Part shown: positions 33,390 to 44,583 of the stretch, piece by piece
Layout: each line of letters opens with the position of its first letter
How positions within the stretch are numbered: the first letter of the stretch is position 1
DNA from: Burkholderiales bacterium
GTDB taxonomy: Bacteria > Pseudomonadota > Gammaproteobacteria > Burkholderiales > Casimicrobiaceae
DNA: 64,000 bases
Direction of reading: 5' to 3'
Assembly: GCA_016790165.1 (NCBI GenBank)
Contig: JAEUPL010000005.1
Span: forward strand, 146,843 to 210,842
Made by a program: the position numbers and the translations under genes
The notes under the pieces: generated by a model
The model's input: the letters and a program-made list of their open reading frames with translations, nothing else
What the model was told of the DNA's origin: nothing
Database searches by the model: none

Positions 33390-34370
33390 CTACTTCGCGG
33401 CGAGCCCAAGGCGCTCAATCAGCAGTTTGTCCTTGGCGAACGTGTCGCGGGCCCAGCGCGCGTACTCCTCACCGGTTTTGTACCAAGTGTCCTGATTGAG
33501 CTGGTCGAGCACCTCGAGGTGGCGCGGTTCATCCATGGCTTTCTTGAAGGCGTCGTGCAACGCCTTGACGACCGCCGGATCCATGCCCTTCGGGCCAACC
33601 AGGCCATAGGGTGAGTTGCCTATGACGTTGTAGCCCAGGTCTTTCGCCGTGGGCACGCTGGGCCAGCGCTTGGTGCGCTTTTCGCCAAACGTGGCGAGCA
33701 GGCGCATCTGGCCGCCGTCAACGTATTTGTCCCAGCCGCTGGCATCGCTGCCGGCCATGACGTGGCCGCCGAGCACGGCGGTCATCAAATCGGCGTTGCC
33801 TTTGAACGGCACGTGGTTGAGCTGCAGCTTGGCCTCGGCAGCGAGCTCTTCGAGCAGCAAGTGTGGCGAGGTGCCGGTGCCGGTGGAGCCGTAATCAATC
33901 TTGCCCGGCGCCCTGCGCGCGGCCTCAAGGTACTCGGCGAACGACTTGTGCGGCGAATCGCTCTTGACCACGAAGCCAAAGGTGTAGCCCGAGACGCCGA
34001 TGATGAAACTGAAGTCGTTCAGCGGATGCCACGCCGTTTTCTGCATATGCGGGATGCGCAACATGCCCATCGGGTATTGCGCAATCGTGTAGCCATCGGG
34101 CTTGGCGGCGAGCGCCATGTTGCCGGGGCCGAGCGTGCCACCGCCGCCCGGCTGGTTCTGCACCACGATGTTCTGCCCGAGGTGTTTGCTCGCGAGCTCC
34201 GCCAGCGTGCGCAGGTGCCGGTCGGTCGAACCACCAGCCGGCCACGGCACGATCAGGGTGACCGGTTTGGCCGGAAAACTTTGCGCCAGCGCGGGCGCCG
34301 ACGAGAACAGCGGCACGGCGAGCAGCGTTGCGGCCAGCGACAGAAGCAGGCGCTTGAATCGAGATGTCAT
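33390..34370 (-). CDS. Bug-family (TctC) periplasmic substrate-binding protein
   Basis: From the ATG at 34368-34370, with AAGGAGG upstream, the product has 326 residues. It has a signal peptide (LLLSLAATLLAVPLFSSAPALAQ) and Bug signatures FPAKPVTLIVPWPAGGSTDR, NQPGGGGTLGPGNMALAAKPDGYT, GSTGTGTSPHLLLEE and YGLVGPKGMDP. Such proteins capture carboxylates, amides and similar small molecules for tripartite tricarboxylate transporters; no TctAB membrane genes are adjacent, as is common for orphan Bug proteins. The 92-residue N-terminal extension of the open frame is rejected. Confidence 0.93.
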   Translation of the reverse strand: MTSRFKRLLLSLAATLLAVPLFSSAPALAQSFPAKPVTLIVPWPAGGSTDRHLRTLAELASKHLGQNIVVQNQPGGGGTLGPGNMALAAKPDGYTIAQYPMGMLRIPHMQKTAWHPLNDFSFIIGVSGYTFGFVVKSDSPHKSFAEYLEAARRAPGKIDYGSTGTGTSPHLLLEELAAEAKLQLNHVPFKGNADLMTAVLGGHVMAGSDASGWDKYVDGGQMRLLATFGEKRTKRWPSVPTAKDLGYNVIGNSPYGLVGPKGMDPAVVKALHDAFKKAMDEPRHLEVLDQLNQDTWYKTGEEYARWARDTFAKDKLLIERLGLAAK

Positions 34371-34548
34371 CGGGAACCTCCTTGTGGCAGCGATTATGTG
34401 CGGGTCACTCAGTCCGTCGGTGCGCGTTGTCCCGCACCCAACCCATGCCGAAGGGCGAGCACAACGGTTTAGTGGCTTTCTTGCGGCAGCGAGAGACTGG
34501 CGGGCTTTGTGTTGGACTTTTCTGCATAGTCGACAAGCAACATTTTCG

Positions 34549-34589
34549 CGCTGTAATGACCAGCGGGCGGTCGATTCAAGCAAAAAGCC
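34549..34589. repeat. REP-like hairpin repeat upstream of groES
   Basis: Core TGACC-AGCGGGC-GGTCG at 34557-34573 followed by ATTCAAGCAAAAAGCC, the inverse of the GGCTTTTTGCTTG head seen at 40183. Same family as 10664-10785. Confidence 0.5.
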
Positions 34590-34608
34590 ATATCTGAACC
34601 GTGTGTGG

Positions 34609-34636
34609 TTGAAAGTGCGCGGCGCATCCCTATAAT
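34609..34636 (+). promoter_or_regulatory. Sigma-70 promoter of groESL
   Basis: TTGAAA at 34609-34614, 16-bp spacer, consensus TATAAT at 34631-34636. Its -10 abuts the CIRCE operator. Confidence 0.85.
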
Positions 34637-34662
34637 TAGCACTCATCGAAGTCGAGTGCTAA
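34636..34662. promoter_or_regulatory. CIRCE operator (HrcA binding site)
   Basis: TTAGCACTC, 9-nt spacer, GAGTGCTAA: a perfect match to the CIRCE consensus. It overlaps the groESL promoter, so repression by HrcA and heat induction are expected. Confidence 0.97.
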
Positions 34663-34817
34663 CAATGGCTCGCCATCCATCCGACATTCACGTCGATGAG
34701 TTGGCACTCGCTCACTTCGGCGGCTTCGCCCAATGCGATGCCGCAGCGCTGATAGACGATTCCCGTCGTCTGCGCGCTCCTGTCTCAAACCCAAGAATTG
34801 TTCAAGGAGAACTCTTC

Positions 34818-35114
34818 ATGTCACTGAAACTTCGCCCCCTGCACGATCGCGTGATCGTCAAGCGCCTCGAAGAAGAGCGCAAAACCGCGTCCGGCATCGT
34901 GATCCCGGACACCGCCACCGAGAAGCCTGATCAAGGCGAAGTGCTGGCTGTCGGCCCCGGCAAGCGCGATGACAGCGGCAAGCAAAACGCCCCCGACGTC
35001 AAGGTGGGCGACAAGGTCCTGTTCGGCAAGTACGCCGGCCAGACAGTCAAGGTGGATGGCGATGAGCTTCTCGTGATGCGCGAAGAAGACATCATGGCTG
35101 TCGTCACGAAGTAA
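34818..35114 (+). CDS. groES: Co-chaperonin GroES
   Basis: A 98-residue Cpn10 beginning [20 protein letters not shown], with AAGGAGA upstream. It forms the heptameric lid of the chaperonin. The mobile-loop region [23 protein letters not shown] and C-terminal EEDIMAVV are typical. It is the first gene after the CIRCE promoter, with a 156-nt leader. The longer frame from 34605 begins before the transcription start and is rejected. Confidence 0.98.
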   Translation: MSLKLRPLHDRVIVKRLEEERKTASGIVIPDTATEKPDQGEVLAVGPGKRDDSGKQNAPDVKVGDKVLFGKYAGQTVKVDGDELLVMREEDIMAVVTK

Positions 35115-35115
35115 T

Positions 35116-35196
35116 TTCGGGCGCACTGCTTCGTTGGCGGCGCGCTCGTGTACGTGAGTACACGTCGCACACCGCCGCCTCGCATTGCATCCCGAA
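35116..35196. repeat. Long imperfect hairpin between groES and groEL
   Basis: TTCGGG...CCCGAA ends enclose GGCGGCG/CGCCGCC-like arms and an apical GTGTAC-GTGA-GTACAC hairpin. A clearly related element follows groEL at 36915-37008. Confidence 0.6.
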
Positions 35197-35247
35197 CTTA
35201 CATCGTGATGAGCGCGAGGACACACAGAATTTTCAAGTTTGGAGTAA

Positions 35248-36903
<1,656 letters not shown>

Positions 36904-36914
36904 CGAGCGTCGTC

Positions 36915-37008
36915 TCCGGGCGCGCAGTTGGCAAAAGCGCTTCGCTGCGCTCGACCTCGCGTACGTCAAGTACGCGTCGGCCGAGCGCGCCTCGCACTGC
37001 ATCCCGGA
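36915..37008. repeat. Second copy of the long imperfect hairpin, after groEL
   Basis: TCCGGG...CCCGGA ends, GCGCTCG/CGAGCGC arms and an apical GCGTAC-GTCAA-GTACGC hairpin. It shares the CCTCGCA(T/C)TGCATCCC segment and overall plan with 35116-35196, pointing to a dispersed intergenic repeat. Confidence 0.6.
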
Positions 37009-37039
37009 CACTCGCTCGTTGGTTGATCCAGCCAACGTC

Positions 37040-37073
37040 AAAACAAAAGGCACCTTCGGGTGCCTTTTGTTTT
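37040..37073 (+). terminator. Rho-independent terminator of groESL
   Basis: AAAACAAAAGGCACC, TTCG loop, GGTGCCTTTTGTTTT: a perfect 15-bp stem with a very stable UUCG tetraloop. Confidence 0.92.
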
Positions 37074-37149
37074 ATCCCAATGTCATCGCAACCATTGCAG
37101 AACGGGCGTTCCAGCGGGATCGAGTGCTGGAAACGAATAAACTTGCGGG

Positions 37150-38778
37150 ATGCGCAAATTGAAAGCGACGCGACCGTCCTGGATCGATGCGGAACTGGAC
37201 GCCCTGCGAGCCGGCCCGCAGGTCCAGAGCATTGATGCGCTCGGCCGCGCAGAAAATTTGCTTGATGGTGTCGCCGCGCCCCACTTGAGCAACGATGAGT
37301 TGCAGTACGCGCTGCGGCTCGCGGCGTCTGGATGTCAGTCCGCCGGCCGATGGCTGGATGGGCTGCAGTTTGCGCGCCGGCTGCTGGAGCTTGCCCAGCG
37401 AGATCGAAACCCGGCAGCGAAAATCCCTGCGCTGGCAATCACCAGCAACATCCACTCCTTTCTGCGCAACTACCATCTCGCGCTGCGATCTGCCCGCGAA
37501 GCGCTGGACATTGCCGAGGCAATGCGACTGGATGAAGATCGCGTCAAACTCATGCAGGCGCTTGGAACGTTGTACAGCCGGCTCGAAATGCGAGATCGCG
37601 CGGTGGCAATATACGAACGTGCAGCCGCACTGTGCGCCGAACGCCCCGAACTGGCCTCAGTGCGCGCTGGTGCGCTGAATAATCTGGCCGGCGAATATCG
37701 CGCGCTGGGTCGCATCGACGAGGCGTCTGCAACGATCGCGCGCGCAGCGCAAGTCGCCCTTGAGAGCAAAGCCACCCAATTGGTCGCGCACGTGCTGCAC
37801 ACGCGTGCTGAAATTCGCGCCGCATCCGGCGACGTCGCCGAAGCACTTGACGATGCCGCGATCGCTGCGGTTGAGGCGCGCAAGGCCAGGAACGTGCCGG
37901 TGTTGTTGCGTGTGCTGCTCGACTCGTCGCGTTGGCTGCTGCAGACCGGCCGTGTTGTTGAGGCGCGCAACGCTCTGCTGGAGGCAACTGCGCTGACGCG
38001 CGAGGTCTCGCTCGCTGAGTTGCGCGAGTCCATCGCGCTGGCACGTCTGCAACTTGAGCAGGCGCACGGTGACCCCGAACAAGCCGTGTCAGCGCTCGCC
38101 GATTTTCAGGCAGCGCGCGAAGACTTGCGCATGGTGCGCCTGGAAAGCCAGCGCATTGCGGTGCAGTTTGTTGAGGAAGTGGCGGACGTTGAGGCGCGTG
38201 GCAAGCGGGAGGCCGCCGCCGTCAGCTCACTGACGCTGCGGCTGATCGAATCGCAGGCGGAGGCGCAGCGCATCAGCCGACAGGCGGCGCGCGACCCGCT
38301 CACCGGTGCGCTCAACCGAAACGCGTTTGATAACAGCGTCAGTTTGATCGCGAGCGGTGAAGCCCAGCCCGTCGCCCTGCTGATGCTCGATATCGACAAT
38401 TTCCGCTCTGTGAATTCAACGTATGGGCACCTGGCCGGAGATGCCGTGCTCGAGGCGATGGTGTCGCGCGTGCGGCGCGTACTGCGCACGCACGATTTGC
38501 TCGGACGCTACGGCGGTGACGAATTTGTTTTGCTGTGCCCGAACGTCGGTCCGCGCACCGGCGCCGCCATTGCAAGCCGCGTACTTGCGCAGGTTTCCGG
38601 CGAGCCGGTCAGTCACGATGGCCAACTGATTGGCCTGACGGTCAGTGTTGGCGTCGCTGCCGCGCCGAGTGGCAAGCTGGCCGATTTTGCCTACGTGCTC
38701 AAACGCGCCGACGCCGCGCTCCGCCGCGCAAAGATTCAGGGCAAGAATCGCGCGGTGACGGTGCGTGTCAATGCCTGA
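37150..38778 (+). CDS. TPR-containing GGDEF diguanylate cyclase
   Basis: A 542-residue protein. Residues about 60-330 form helical TPR-like repeats (for example ALGTLYSRLEMRDRAVAIYERAAAL). A short coiled coil comes before a GGDEF domain with DPLTGALNRNAF and the intact active site GRYGGDEFVLL. An RTHD sequence five residues before GGDEF is a canonical inhibitory I-site, so c-di-GMP synthesis with product feedback is expected. No membrane or signal segment is seen; TPRs probably sense a protein partner in the cytoplasm. It overlaps the next gene. Confidence 0.92.
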   Translation: MRKLKATRPSWIDAELDALRAGPQVQSIDALGRAENLLDGVAAPHLSNDELQYALRLAASGCQSAGRWLDGLQFARRLLELAQRDRNPAAKIPALAITSNIHSFLRNYHLALRSAREALDIAEAMRLDEDRVKLMQALGTLYSRLEMRDRAVAIYERAAALCAERPELASVRAGALNNLAGEYRALGRIDEASATIARAAQVALESKATQLVAHVLHTRAEIRAASGDVAEALDDAAIAAVEARKARNVPVLLRVLLDSSRWLLQTGRVVEARNALLEATALTREVSLAELRESIALARLQLEQAHGDPEQAVSALADFQAAREDLRMVRLESQRIAVQFVEEVADVEARGKREAAAVSSLTLRLIESQAEAQRISRQAARDPLTGALNRNAFDNSVSLIASGEAQPVALLMLDIDNFRSVNSTYGHLAGDAVLEAMVSRVRRVLRTHDLLGRYGGDEFVLLCPNVGPRTGAAIASRVLAQVSGEPVSHDGQLIGLTVSVGVAAAPSGKLADFAYVLKRADAALRRAKIQGKNRAVTVRVNA

Positions 38779-40165
38779 TCCAGCGCGCGCGCTGGTCGTC
38801 GACCTCGACGGGACGCTGTGCCGCACCGACACGCTGTGGGAGTGCTTCTTCGCTGCGTGGCGGCGATGCTGGTGGCTACCTTTCGCCGTACCGCTTTGGC
38901 TGGCGCAGGGACGCGCGGTGTTCAAGCAGCGAATTGCAGACATCGCGCTGCCTGACGTGAGCCGCCTGCCGTGGCATCCTGCCGTGGTCGCGGCGATGGC
39001 GCAGGCACAGGCAATGGGTCGCCCTGTCGTGCTGGCGACCGCGGCCGATCAGCGCGTTGCGCGGGTCTGCGCTGCACAGTTTCCAGCGATCAGCTCCGTG
39101 CTGGCCTCGGACGGCACCCGCAATCTCAAGGGCGCGCACAAGGCGAATGTATTGGCGGAAAAGTTCGCCGATACGGGTTTCGACTACATCGGTGACTCGC
39201 GCGCCGATCAGCCGGTGTGGGCTGCAGCGCAGGAGAAGCTGTCGGTATCCGATGTCGTTCCTGCCGGCGGCCGCCAGCTCGCCCCCCCCGAGCCGACGGG
39301 CGTGCAGACGTGGGCGCGGCTGTTGCGCGTCAGGCACTGGGTCAAGAACACGCTGGTGTTCGTCGCGCCGCTCGCCGCGCACCAGTGGAACAACGCAGCG
39401 ATGTGGCAGCCCGTGATTGCCGCGTTCGTGGCCTTCTGCTGCGTTTGCTCGGCCATTTACGTCATCAATGATTTGTTCGACCTCGACGCTGATCGGGCGC
39501 ATCCAAGCAAGCAACACCGGCCGCTCGCCGCTGGCGTGCTGCCGCTGGCGACAGCGGCAGCGATAGCCGTCTTCCTCGCGTTGGCCGGGCTGGCCATTTC
39601 GGCGACTGCTGGCGTTGGTGTCGCTGTCGTCGTGGCGCTTTATGTCGCACTGAATGCGGCCTACACCTTGTGGATCAAGCGGCAACCGGTGTACGACGTG
39701 TTTTGTCTCGCCGGCCTCTACACCTTGCGTATCGTGGCTGGCGCAATCGCGGCCGGTGTGCCCCTGTCGGCGTGGCTCGCCGCGTTTTCCGTTTTCGCCT
39801 TCCTGAGTTTGGCGTTGCTCAAGCGTGCCGCCGACATTGATCGTCTGGCGCCGGACGAGCGCTTGCCCGGACGCGGCTACAGTGGACGCGACGCGGCGTT
39901 CGTCAACGCGTTTGGCGTGAGCTCAGCGATGGCCGCCTGTCTGGTGCTGGCACTGTACGTTGCCGGCGATCAGGTTTCGGCACTCTATGGCAATCCGCTG
40001 TGGCTGTGGGGCATGGTGGCCGTGGTGTTGCTGTGGCTGGCACGCATGTGGCGCACGGCGATGAGCGGAGCAATGGACGACGATCCGGTGCTGTTCGCAA
40101 CCCGTGACATCGTTTCGTGGGGCTGCGCAGCGGCGACGGCGCTCTGTCTGGCGCTCGCAATCTAG
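38765..40165 (+). CDS. HAD phosphatase-UbiA prenyltransferase fusion protein
   Basis: A two-domain protein of 466 residues. Residues 1-180 are a HAD-like phosphatase with VVDLDGTLCRTD (DxDGT), a LATAAD motif II and a GDSRADQPV C-terminal acidic motif. Residues 185-466 are a UbiA-type membrane prenyltransferase with the Asp-rich NDLFDLDADR and multiple helices. It resembles decaprenyl-phosphate phosphoribosyltransferase-like enzymes of arabinose-lipid synthesis, so a polyprenyl-phosphate sugar step is plausible. The GTG start (ATG two codons later) overlaps the GGDEF gene by 14 bp. Confidence 0.87.
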   Translation: MSMPDPARALVVDLDGTLCRTDTLWECFFAAWRRCWWLPFAVPLWLAQGRAVFKQRIADIALPDVSRLPWHPAVVAAMAQAQAMGRPVVLATAADQRVARVCAAQFPAISSVLASDGTRNLKGAHKANVLAEKFADTGFDYIGDSRADQPVWAAAQEKLSVSDVVPAGGRQLAPPEPTGVQTWARLLRVRHWVKNTLVFVAPLAAHQWNNAAMWQPVIAAFVAFCCVCSAIYVINDLFDLDADRAHPSKQHRPLAAGVLPLATAAAIAVFLALAGLAISATAGVGVAVVVALYVALNAAYTLWIKRQPVYDVFCLAGLYTLRIVAGAIAAGVPLSAWLAAFSVFAFLSLALLKRAADIDRLAPDERLPGRGYSGRDAAFVNAFGVSSAMAACLVLALYVAGDQVSALYGNPLWLWGMVAVVLLWLARMWRTAMSGAMDDDPVLFATRDIVSWGCAAATALCLALAI

Positions 40166-40182
40166 CCCGGCCGCCACGACGC

Positions 40183-40216
40183 AACAGCTTTTTGCTTGCA
40201 ATGACGGTCGGATGGC
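40183..40216. repeat. REP-like repeat between the UbiA fusion and tauC
   Basis: AACAGCTTTTTGCTTGCA followed by ATGACGGTCGGATGG. Its head matches the inverted head of the copy at 34574-34589 and the one at 10664. Confidence 0.45.
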
Positions 40217-40315
40217 TCTTCCAGCTCGAAAATCAAGCAACTCAACAAGTAGGAAATACGGGCGTCAAACCCCGTGCAGCAGTCGTCTGCCGCGGAAAGC
40301 TGTACATCACTGACG

Positions 40316-41152
40316 CTAAACCCGTCCCTTCCACGGCACGAGCCACTGTTCGATGCGTCGCATCAACAGATCGAACAGGTACGCCACGACACCGATCACG
40401 ATGATGCCCATGATGACGATATCGGTGCGCAAGAAGTTGGACGCATTGAGCACCATCTGCCCGAGGCCCTCGGTGGCGGCCACCATTTCTGCCGCGACCA
40501 GTGTGGTCCAGCCAAAGCCGATGGCAATGCGCATGCCGGTGAGGATTTCGGGCAGCGCGGCCGGCACAATCACGTGCCAGATCACCTGCCACTTCGACGC
40601 CCCCATCGAGTAGGCCGCGTTGATCTGCTCAATGGTGACTGATTTCACACCCGCACGCGCGGCCATCGCCAGCGGCGCGAAACAGGCGAGATAGATCAGG
40701 ATGATTTTGGCCGTTTCGTCGATGCCGAACCAGATCACAATCAGCGGCAGGTAGGCCAGCGGCGGCAACGGCCGGTAGAACTCGATCGGCGGATCGAAAA
40801 CGCCACGCATGGCACGAGAGACCCCCATCGCCACACCTATGGGTACCGCTGTGGCGACGGCGAGCAGAAACGCCGAGAAGACGCGGATCATGCTCCACAT
40901 GAAATGCTCCGGCAACGCCTTGCCGCCTTGAATATCGCCCTTCATGGCGCTGACGAAGGCACCGGCGATTCTTTCCGGCGTCGGCAGGAACAGGTCCTTG
41001 ATCCAGCCGAAATGCGTGGCGACCCACCAGAGCAGCAACAAGGCGACCACAGTAACGACGCTGATCAGTACGCTGGAGCCTTCCCCGGGAATGCTGTAGC
41101 CGCTGACCGTCTTCACTGCTGCTGGTGTGCGTTGGGTCTCAGTGGCCATCAT
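40316..41152 (-). CDS. tauC: Taurine-type ABC transporter permease
   Basis: About 278 residues with six predicted membrane helices and the binding-protein-dependent permease loop (the EAA motif region [33 protein letters not shown]). Belongs to the TauC/SsuC (nitrate/sulfonate/taurine) group. Start ATG 41150-41152 overlaps the tauB stop by 14 bp. With TauB and TauA it would import taurine or a related sulfonate. Confidence 0.88.
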   Translation of the reverse strand: MMATETQRTPAAVKTVSGYSIPGEGSSVLISVVTVVALLLLWWVATHFGWIKDLFLPTPERIAGAFVSAMKGDIQGGKALPEHFMWSMIRVFSAFLLAVATAVPIGVAMGVSRAMRGVFDPPIEFYRPLPPLAYLPLIVIWFGIDETAKIILIYLACFAPLAMAARAGVKSVTIEQINAAYSMGASKWQVIWHVIVPAALPEILTGMRIAIGFGWTTLVAAEMVAATEGLGQMVLNASNFLRTDIVIMGIIVIGVVAYLFDLLMRRIEQWLVPWKGRV

Positions 41153-41933
41153 CGTCTCCCGGAGCATCGTGAATCAGTGCGAGGACGCGTTCGCGCATTT
41201 CGATAAATGCGGGAGAGGACTTCACCGCGCGTGAATCCTGACAGTCGATGAACTGTCTTGAGAACTCCAGCTTGAAGCGATGCGCAATGCGACCGGGCGA
41301 GGGCGTCATCACGATCAAGTCGGTGGCCAGAAACAACGCCTCTTCCACGCTGTGCGTGATGAAGAAGAACATCTTTTTCGTCTGCCACCAGAGATTCACG
41401 ATGAGATCCTGGATGTGCGCGCGGGTGAGTGCGTCGAGCGCGCCGAGCGGCTCATCCATCAGCATCACGGCCGGGTCGCTGGCGAGAGCGCGAGCGACTC
41501 CGGCGCGCTGCTGCATGCCGCCGGAAATTTGGTAGATCGGGTAGCGGGCGTATTTTTCGAGCTGCACCAGGCGCAGTTTTTCCATTGCAATGGCATGGCG
41601 CTCTGCCTTGCCAACGCCGCGCATGCGCAGACCGAATTCCACGTTCTCGACCACGTTGAGCCATGGCATCAGGGCGTGCTTCTGAAACACCACCCCGCGC
41701 TCGGCGCCCGGGCCGTGAACAGCGTGGCCGTCGAGCAGGATTTCCCCCTCCGATGGCTGCATGAAACCGGCGATGCACGAGAGCAACGTCGTTTTGCCGC
41801 ATCCCGACGCACCCAGAGCAACGACAAAGTCACCCGGCGCCATGCTGAGATTCACGTTGGATAGCGCCAGTGTGTTCTGGCCGTTGTTGCCCGCGTAGTT
41901 AACACTGAGATTGCGGATATCGAGCGTGCTCAA
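41139..41933 (-). CDS. tauB: Taurine-type ABC transporter ATP-binding protein
   Basis: A 264-residue ATPase: Walker [12 protein letters not shown], signature [15 protein letters not shown] (a variant LSGGQ with GGMQ as in TauB/SsuB), Walker [17 protein letters not shown] and switch His ITHSVEEA. Part of tauABC. Substrate call comes from its neighbours, because SsuB-type ATPases look alike. Confidence 0.9.
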   Translation of the reverse strand: MSTLDIRNLSVNYAGNNGQNTLALSNVNLSMAPGDFVVALGASGCGKTTLLSCIAGFMQPSEGEILLDGHAVHGPGAERGVVFQKHALMPWLNVVENVEFGLRMRGVGKAERHAIAMEKLRLVQLEKYARYPIYQISGGMQQRAGVARALASDPAVMLMDEPLGALDALTRAHIQDLIVNLWWQTKKMFFFITHSVEEALFLATDLIVMTPSPGRIAHRFKLEFSRQFIDCQDSRAVKSSPAFIEMRERVLALIHDAPGDDDGH

Positions 41934-42032
41934 TCATGACCCCCGCTGAATGGACGACGCGTCGGCGACGACGCAAGCGCAGATGCGAAAAGAGGGGCGA
42001 TGGCCCCTCCCTTGCGCGAACGCACGAACGGC

Positions 42033-43031
42033 TTACTTCGCCACCTCGGCAGCGTAGCTTGCGTTGACGACGGTTGAATAGTCGGGCAGTGCCTTTTCGA
42101 TCTGCTTCTGCGACAACTGGAACTCAGCGGTTGCCGCCAGCGCTTTGGCGGCGACGGACGCCTTGCCACCACCAAGCCATGTCGTCGCCTGATCTTTGGC
42201 CGTCGGGAAGCGATACAGCGCAATCGCTGCGGGCACGTCCTCAGGCTTCGAGCCCGACCATTTGGCGATCGCCTTGACCTCCGCACCGTCAACCTTCCAG
42301 TTCTTGCCGTCGGCACGGTATTTGGCATCAGCATCGGCCATGATCCTGACGAACTTGACCATGAAGTCGCGGTTCGCCCTGGCCCAATCGCGATTGGCCA
42401 CGTAGCCATCGAACGTCGCTTTGCCCGTGGATGCGGTGATTTGACCAGACGTGATGACGATATTGCCATCCTTTTTGGCATCGGCCAGCACCGGATCCCA
42501 AATGAACGTGGCGTCAATATCGCCACGCTGCCAGGCGGCACGCACTTCAGGCGGACGCATGTTGAGGATCTTGACGTCAGCAGGATTTACTTTGGCCTGA
42601 TCGAGCGCCACCATGGTGTGGAAATGCGTCGTCGAGTTGAAGGGCATGGCGATACGCTTGCCTTTCAGGTCCGCGACCTTGCTGATGCCTGACCCCTTCT
42701 TCGCGACGAGCGCCTCGGCGTCGCCAATGTCGTCGATGATCCAGAAGAGCTCCAGCGGCTCACCGCGGGACACCGCTGCGGCAATGCCCGCCGAACCCAC
42801 TTCACCCACTTGAACCGCGCCCGAGGCCATCGCCTTGATCACCTCACCGCCGCCGCCGAATTGCTTCCAGTTGATCTTGTATCCCGTCGCGGCCTCAAGC
42901 GCCTTGGCGTCCTGCGCCATGCGATAGGGCACGACCATATCCTGATAGCCAATGGTGACTTCCTTCGTCTGCGCGAAGCCCGATACCGATACAAGCGTGG
43001 CAAATGCGCCTGCAAGCACTCTACGAATCAT
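42033..43031 (-). CDS. tauA: Taurine ABC transporter substrate-binding protein
   Basis: A 332-residue periplasmic binding protein with signal peptide MIRRVLAGAFATLVSVSGFAQ. It then reads EVTIGYQDMVVPYRMAQ and contains the TauA-like segments GEVGSAGIAAAVSRGEPLELFWI and MRPPEVRAAWQRGDIDATFIWDPVL. It delivers taurine-type sulfonates to TauBC. A gap of 99 bp separates it from tauB and 125 bp from the aminotransferase gene. Confidence 0.9.
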   Translation of the reverse strand: MIRRVLAGAFATLVSVSGFAQTKEVTIGYQDMVVPYRMAQDAKALEAATGYKINWKQFGGGGEVIKAMASGAVQVGEVGSAGIAAAVSRGEPLELFWIIDDIGDAEALVAKKGSGISKVADLKGKRIAMPFNSTTHFHTMVALDQAKVNPADVKILNMRPPEVRAAWQRGDIDATFIWDPVLADAKKDGNIVITSGQITASTGKATFDGYVANRDWARANRDFMVKFVRIMADADAKYRADGKNWKVDGAEVKAIAKWSGSKPEDVPAAIALYRFPTAKDQATTWLGGGKASVAAKALAATAEFQLSQKQIEKALPDYSTVVNASYAAEVAK

Positions 43032-43156
43032 GTCGTTCTCCCTTTTTGGTGGTCAATGCGATCTGGCAATGTACCGAGTCTGTACTGGCTCGGCTTAGAA
43101 GTTTCTTCGCGAAGGTCATGCCAGCGATTCGAAGGCGTCGCGTCGTCCTCGATTCG

Positions 43157-44506
43157 TCAGGCCTTCGCCAGCACGTCGCGCATCGTCGCGACGATCTGGT
43201 CGATGTGGGCCTTCTCACTGATGAAAGGCGGGGCGACAATCAGGTTGTCGCCGGTACTCTTCAGGTTGATGCCAACGTCGAACAGTCGCTTTTGCAACTC
43301 ATGACCGCGCGCACCCGGCGTGCCATCGACCGCCACCTCGACCGCCGCCATCATGCCCACGGCGCGAATATCGGTCACCACGGGCAGGTCGGACAGCGTG
43401 AACATCGCGTCGATGAAATATGGCGACATCTGCGCAGCCCGGTCAATCAGTTTTTCCTTGCGGAAAATGTCCATCATCGCGAGCCCGGCTGCGGTGCATG
43501 CCGGATGCGCGCTGTAGGTGTAGCCGTGGAAGAACTCGATACCCTTGGCCGGACCTGCATTGGTGATGGTGTCGTAGATGTCGGTGCGGGCCGCAACCGC
43601 GCCGAGCGGCTGCGCGCCATTCGTGATCGCCTTCGCCATCGTCATCAGGTCTGGCGTGACACCAAAGGCATGCGCGGCAAAATTGGCACCCATCCGCCCC
43701 CAGCCGGTGATCACTTCGTCGAACACCAGCAGAATGCCGTGCTGGTCGCAGATCGAACGCAGCCGGTCAAGGTACCCCTTCGGCGGCGGCAGGCATCCGA
43801 ATGAGCCAGCCGTCGGCTCGACGAAGACGGCCGCAATGTTCTCGCCGCCATACATTGCACAGTAGCGCTGCAGGTCATCGGCGAGGTCAGCACCGTGCTC
43901 CGGTTGGCCTTTGACGAACTTGTTTTGCGGCAACGCCGTGTGCCGCATGTGATACACGCCCGGCAGCCCGACGCCGAACGACTTGCGGTTATTGATCATG
44001 CCCGCGAGCGCGACGCCACCCATATTGACACCGTGATACGCCCGCTCGCGACTGATGAAGAGCTGGCGGTGCCCCTGGCCGCGCACGCGGTGGTAGGCGA
44101 GCGCCATCTTCATTGCGCTGTCGACCGACTCAGACCCCGAGCAAACGAAAAACACCCGATCCAGACCTTTCGGCGTGAACTCGGCCACCTCGCGCGCCAG
44201 CTCGAAGCCGAGCGGATGCGCGCGGGTGAAGGGCATGGTGTAGTCCAGCGTGGTGAGCTGCTTGTACACCGCTTCCGCAATTTCCGGGCGGCAATGCCCC
44301 GCCGCCACGCAGAACAGGCCAGAGGAGGCGTCGATCAGTTTGCGGCCGTCCGGCGTCCACAGGTGCATACCTTCGCCCTTGACGAACATCCGTGGTTCGG
44401 CCTTGAATTCCTTGTTCGGCGAGAACGGCATCCAGAAGTTGTCGAGCGCGTGCGCGTCCTGCGCGAAGTTGGCGGCGGTCGTGAGTTGGGGATCCGAATG
44501 GCCCAT
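43157..44506 (-). CDS. Omega-amino acid/taurine:pyruvate aminotransferase (class III)
   Basis: A 449-residue class III PLP aminotransferase starting MGHSDPQL, with AAGGAGG 8 bp upstream. Signatures include LIDASSGLFCVAAGHCRPEI, LVFDEVITGWGR and the PLP lysine in MAKAITNGAQPLGAV. It matches the omega-APT/beta-alanine:pyruvate and taurine:pyruvate (Tpa) clade. Beside tauABC and a divergent MocR/TauR-like gene, taurine (to sulfoacetaldehyde plus alanine) is the likeliest substrate, but beta-alanine cannot be excluded. xsc, the next enzyme of taurine breakdown, is not in the window. Confidence 0.85.
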   Translation of the reverse strand: MGHSDPQLTTAANFAQDAHALDNFWMPFSPNKEFKAEPRMFVKGEGMHLWTPDGRKLIDASSGLFCVAAGHCRPEIAEAVYKQLTTLDYTMPFTRAHPLGFELAREVAEFTPKGLDRVFFVCSGSESVDSAMKMALAYHRVRGQGHRQLFISRERAYHGVNMGGVALAGMINNRKSFGVGLPGVYHMRHTALPQNKFVKGQPEHGADLADDLQRYCAMYGGENIAAVFVEPTAGSFGCLPPPKGYLDRLRSICDQHGILLVFDEVITGWGRMGANFAAHAFGVTPDLMTMAKAITNGAQPLGAVAARTDIYDTITNAGPAKGIEFFHGYTYSAHPACTAAGLAMMDIFRKEKLIDRAAQMSPYFIDAMFTLSDLPVVTDIRAVGMMAAVEVAVDGTPGARGHELQKRLFDVGINLKSTGDNLIVAPPFISEKAHIDQIVATMRDVLAKA

Positions 44507-44583
44507 GGTTGGCCTCCTTGGCGGCGATTGGTCGAAACAGTTGACAGGGTAGGCAGGCTCGCCTTGCCACAATAGAGCCAGAT

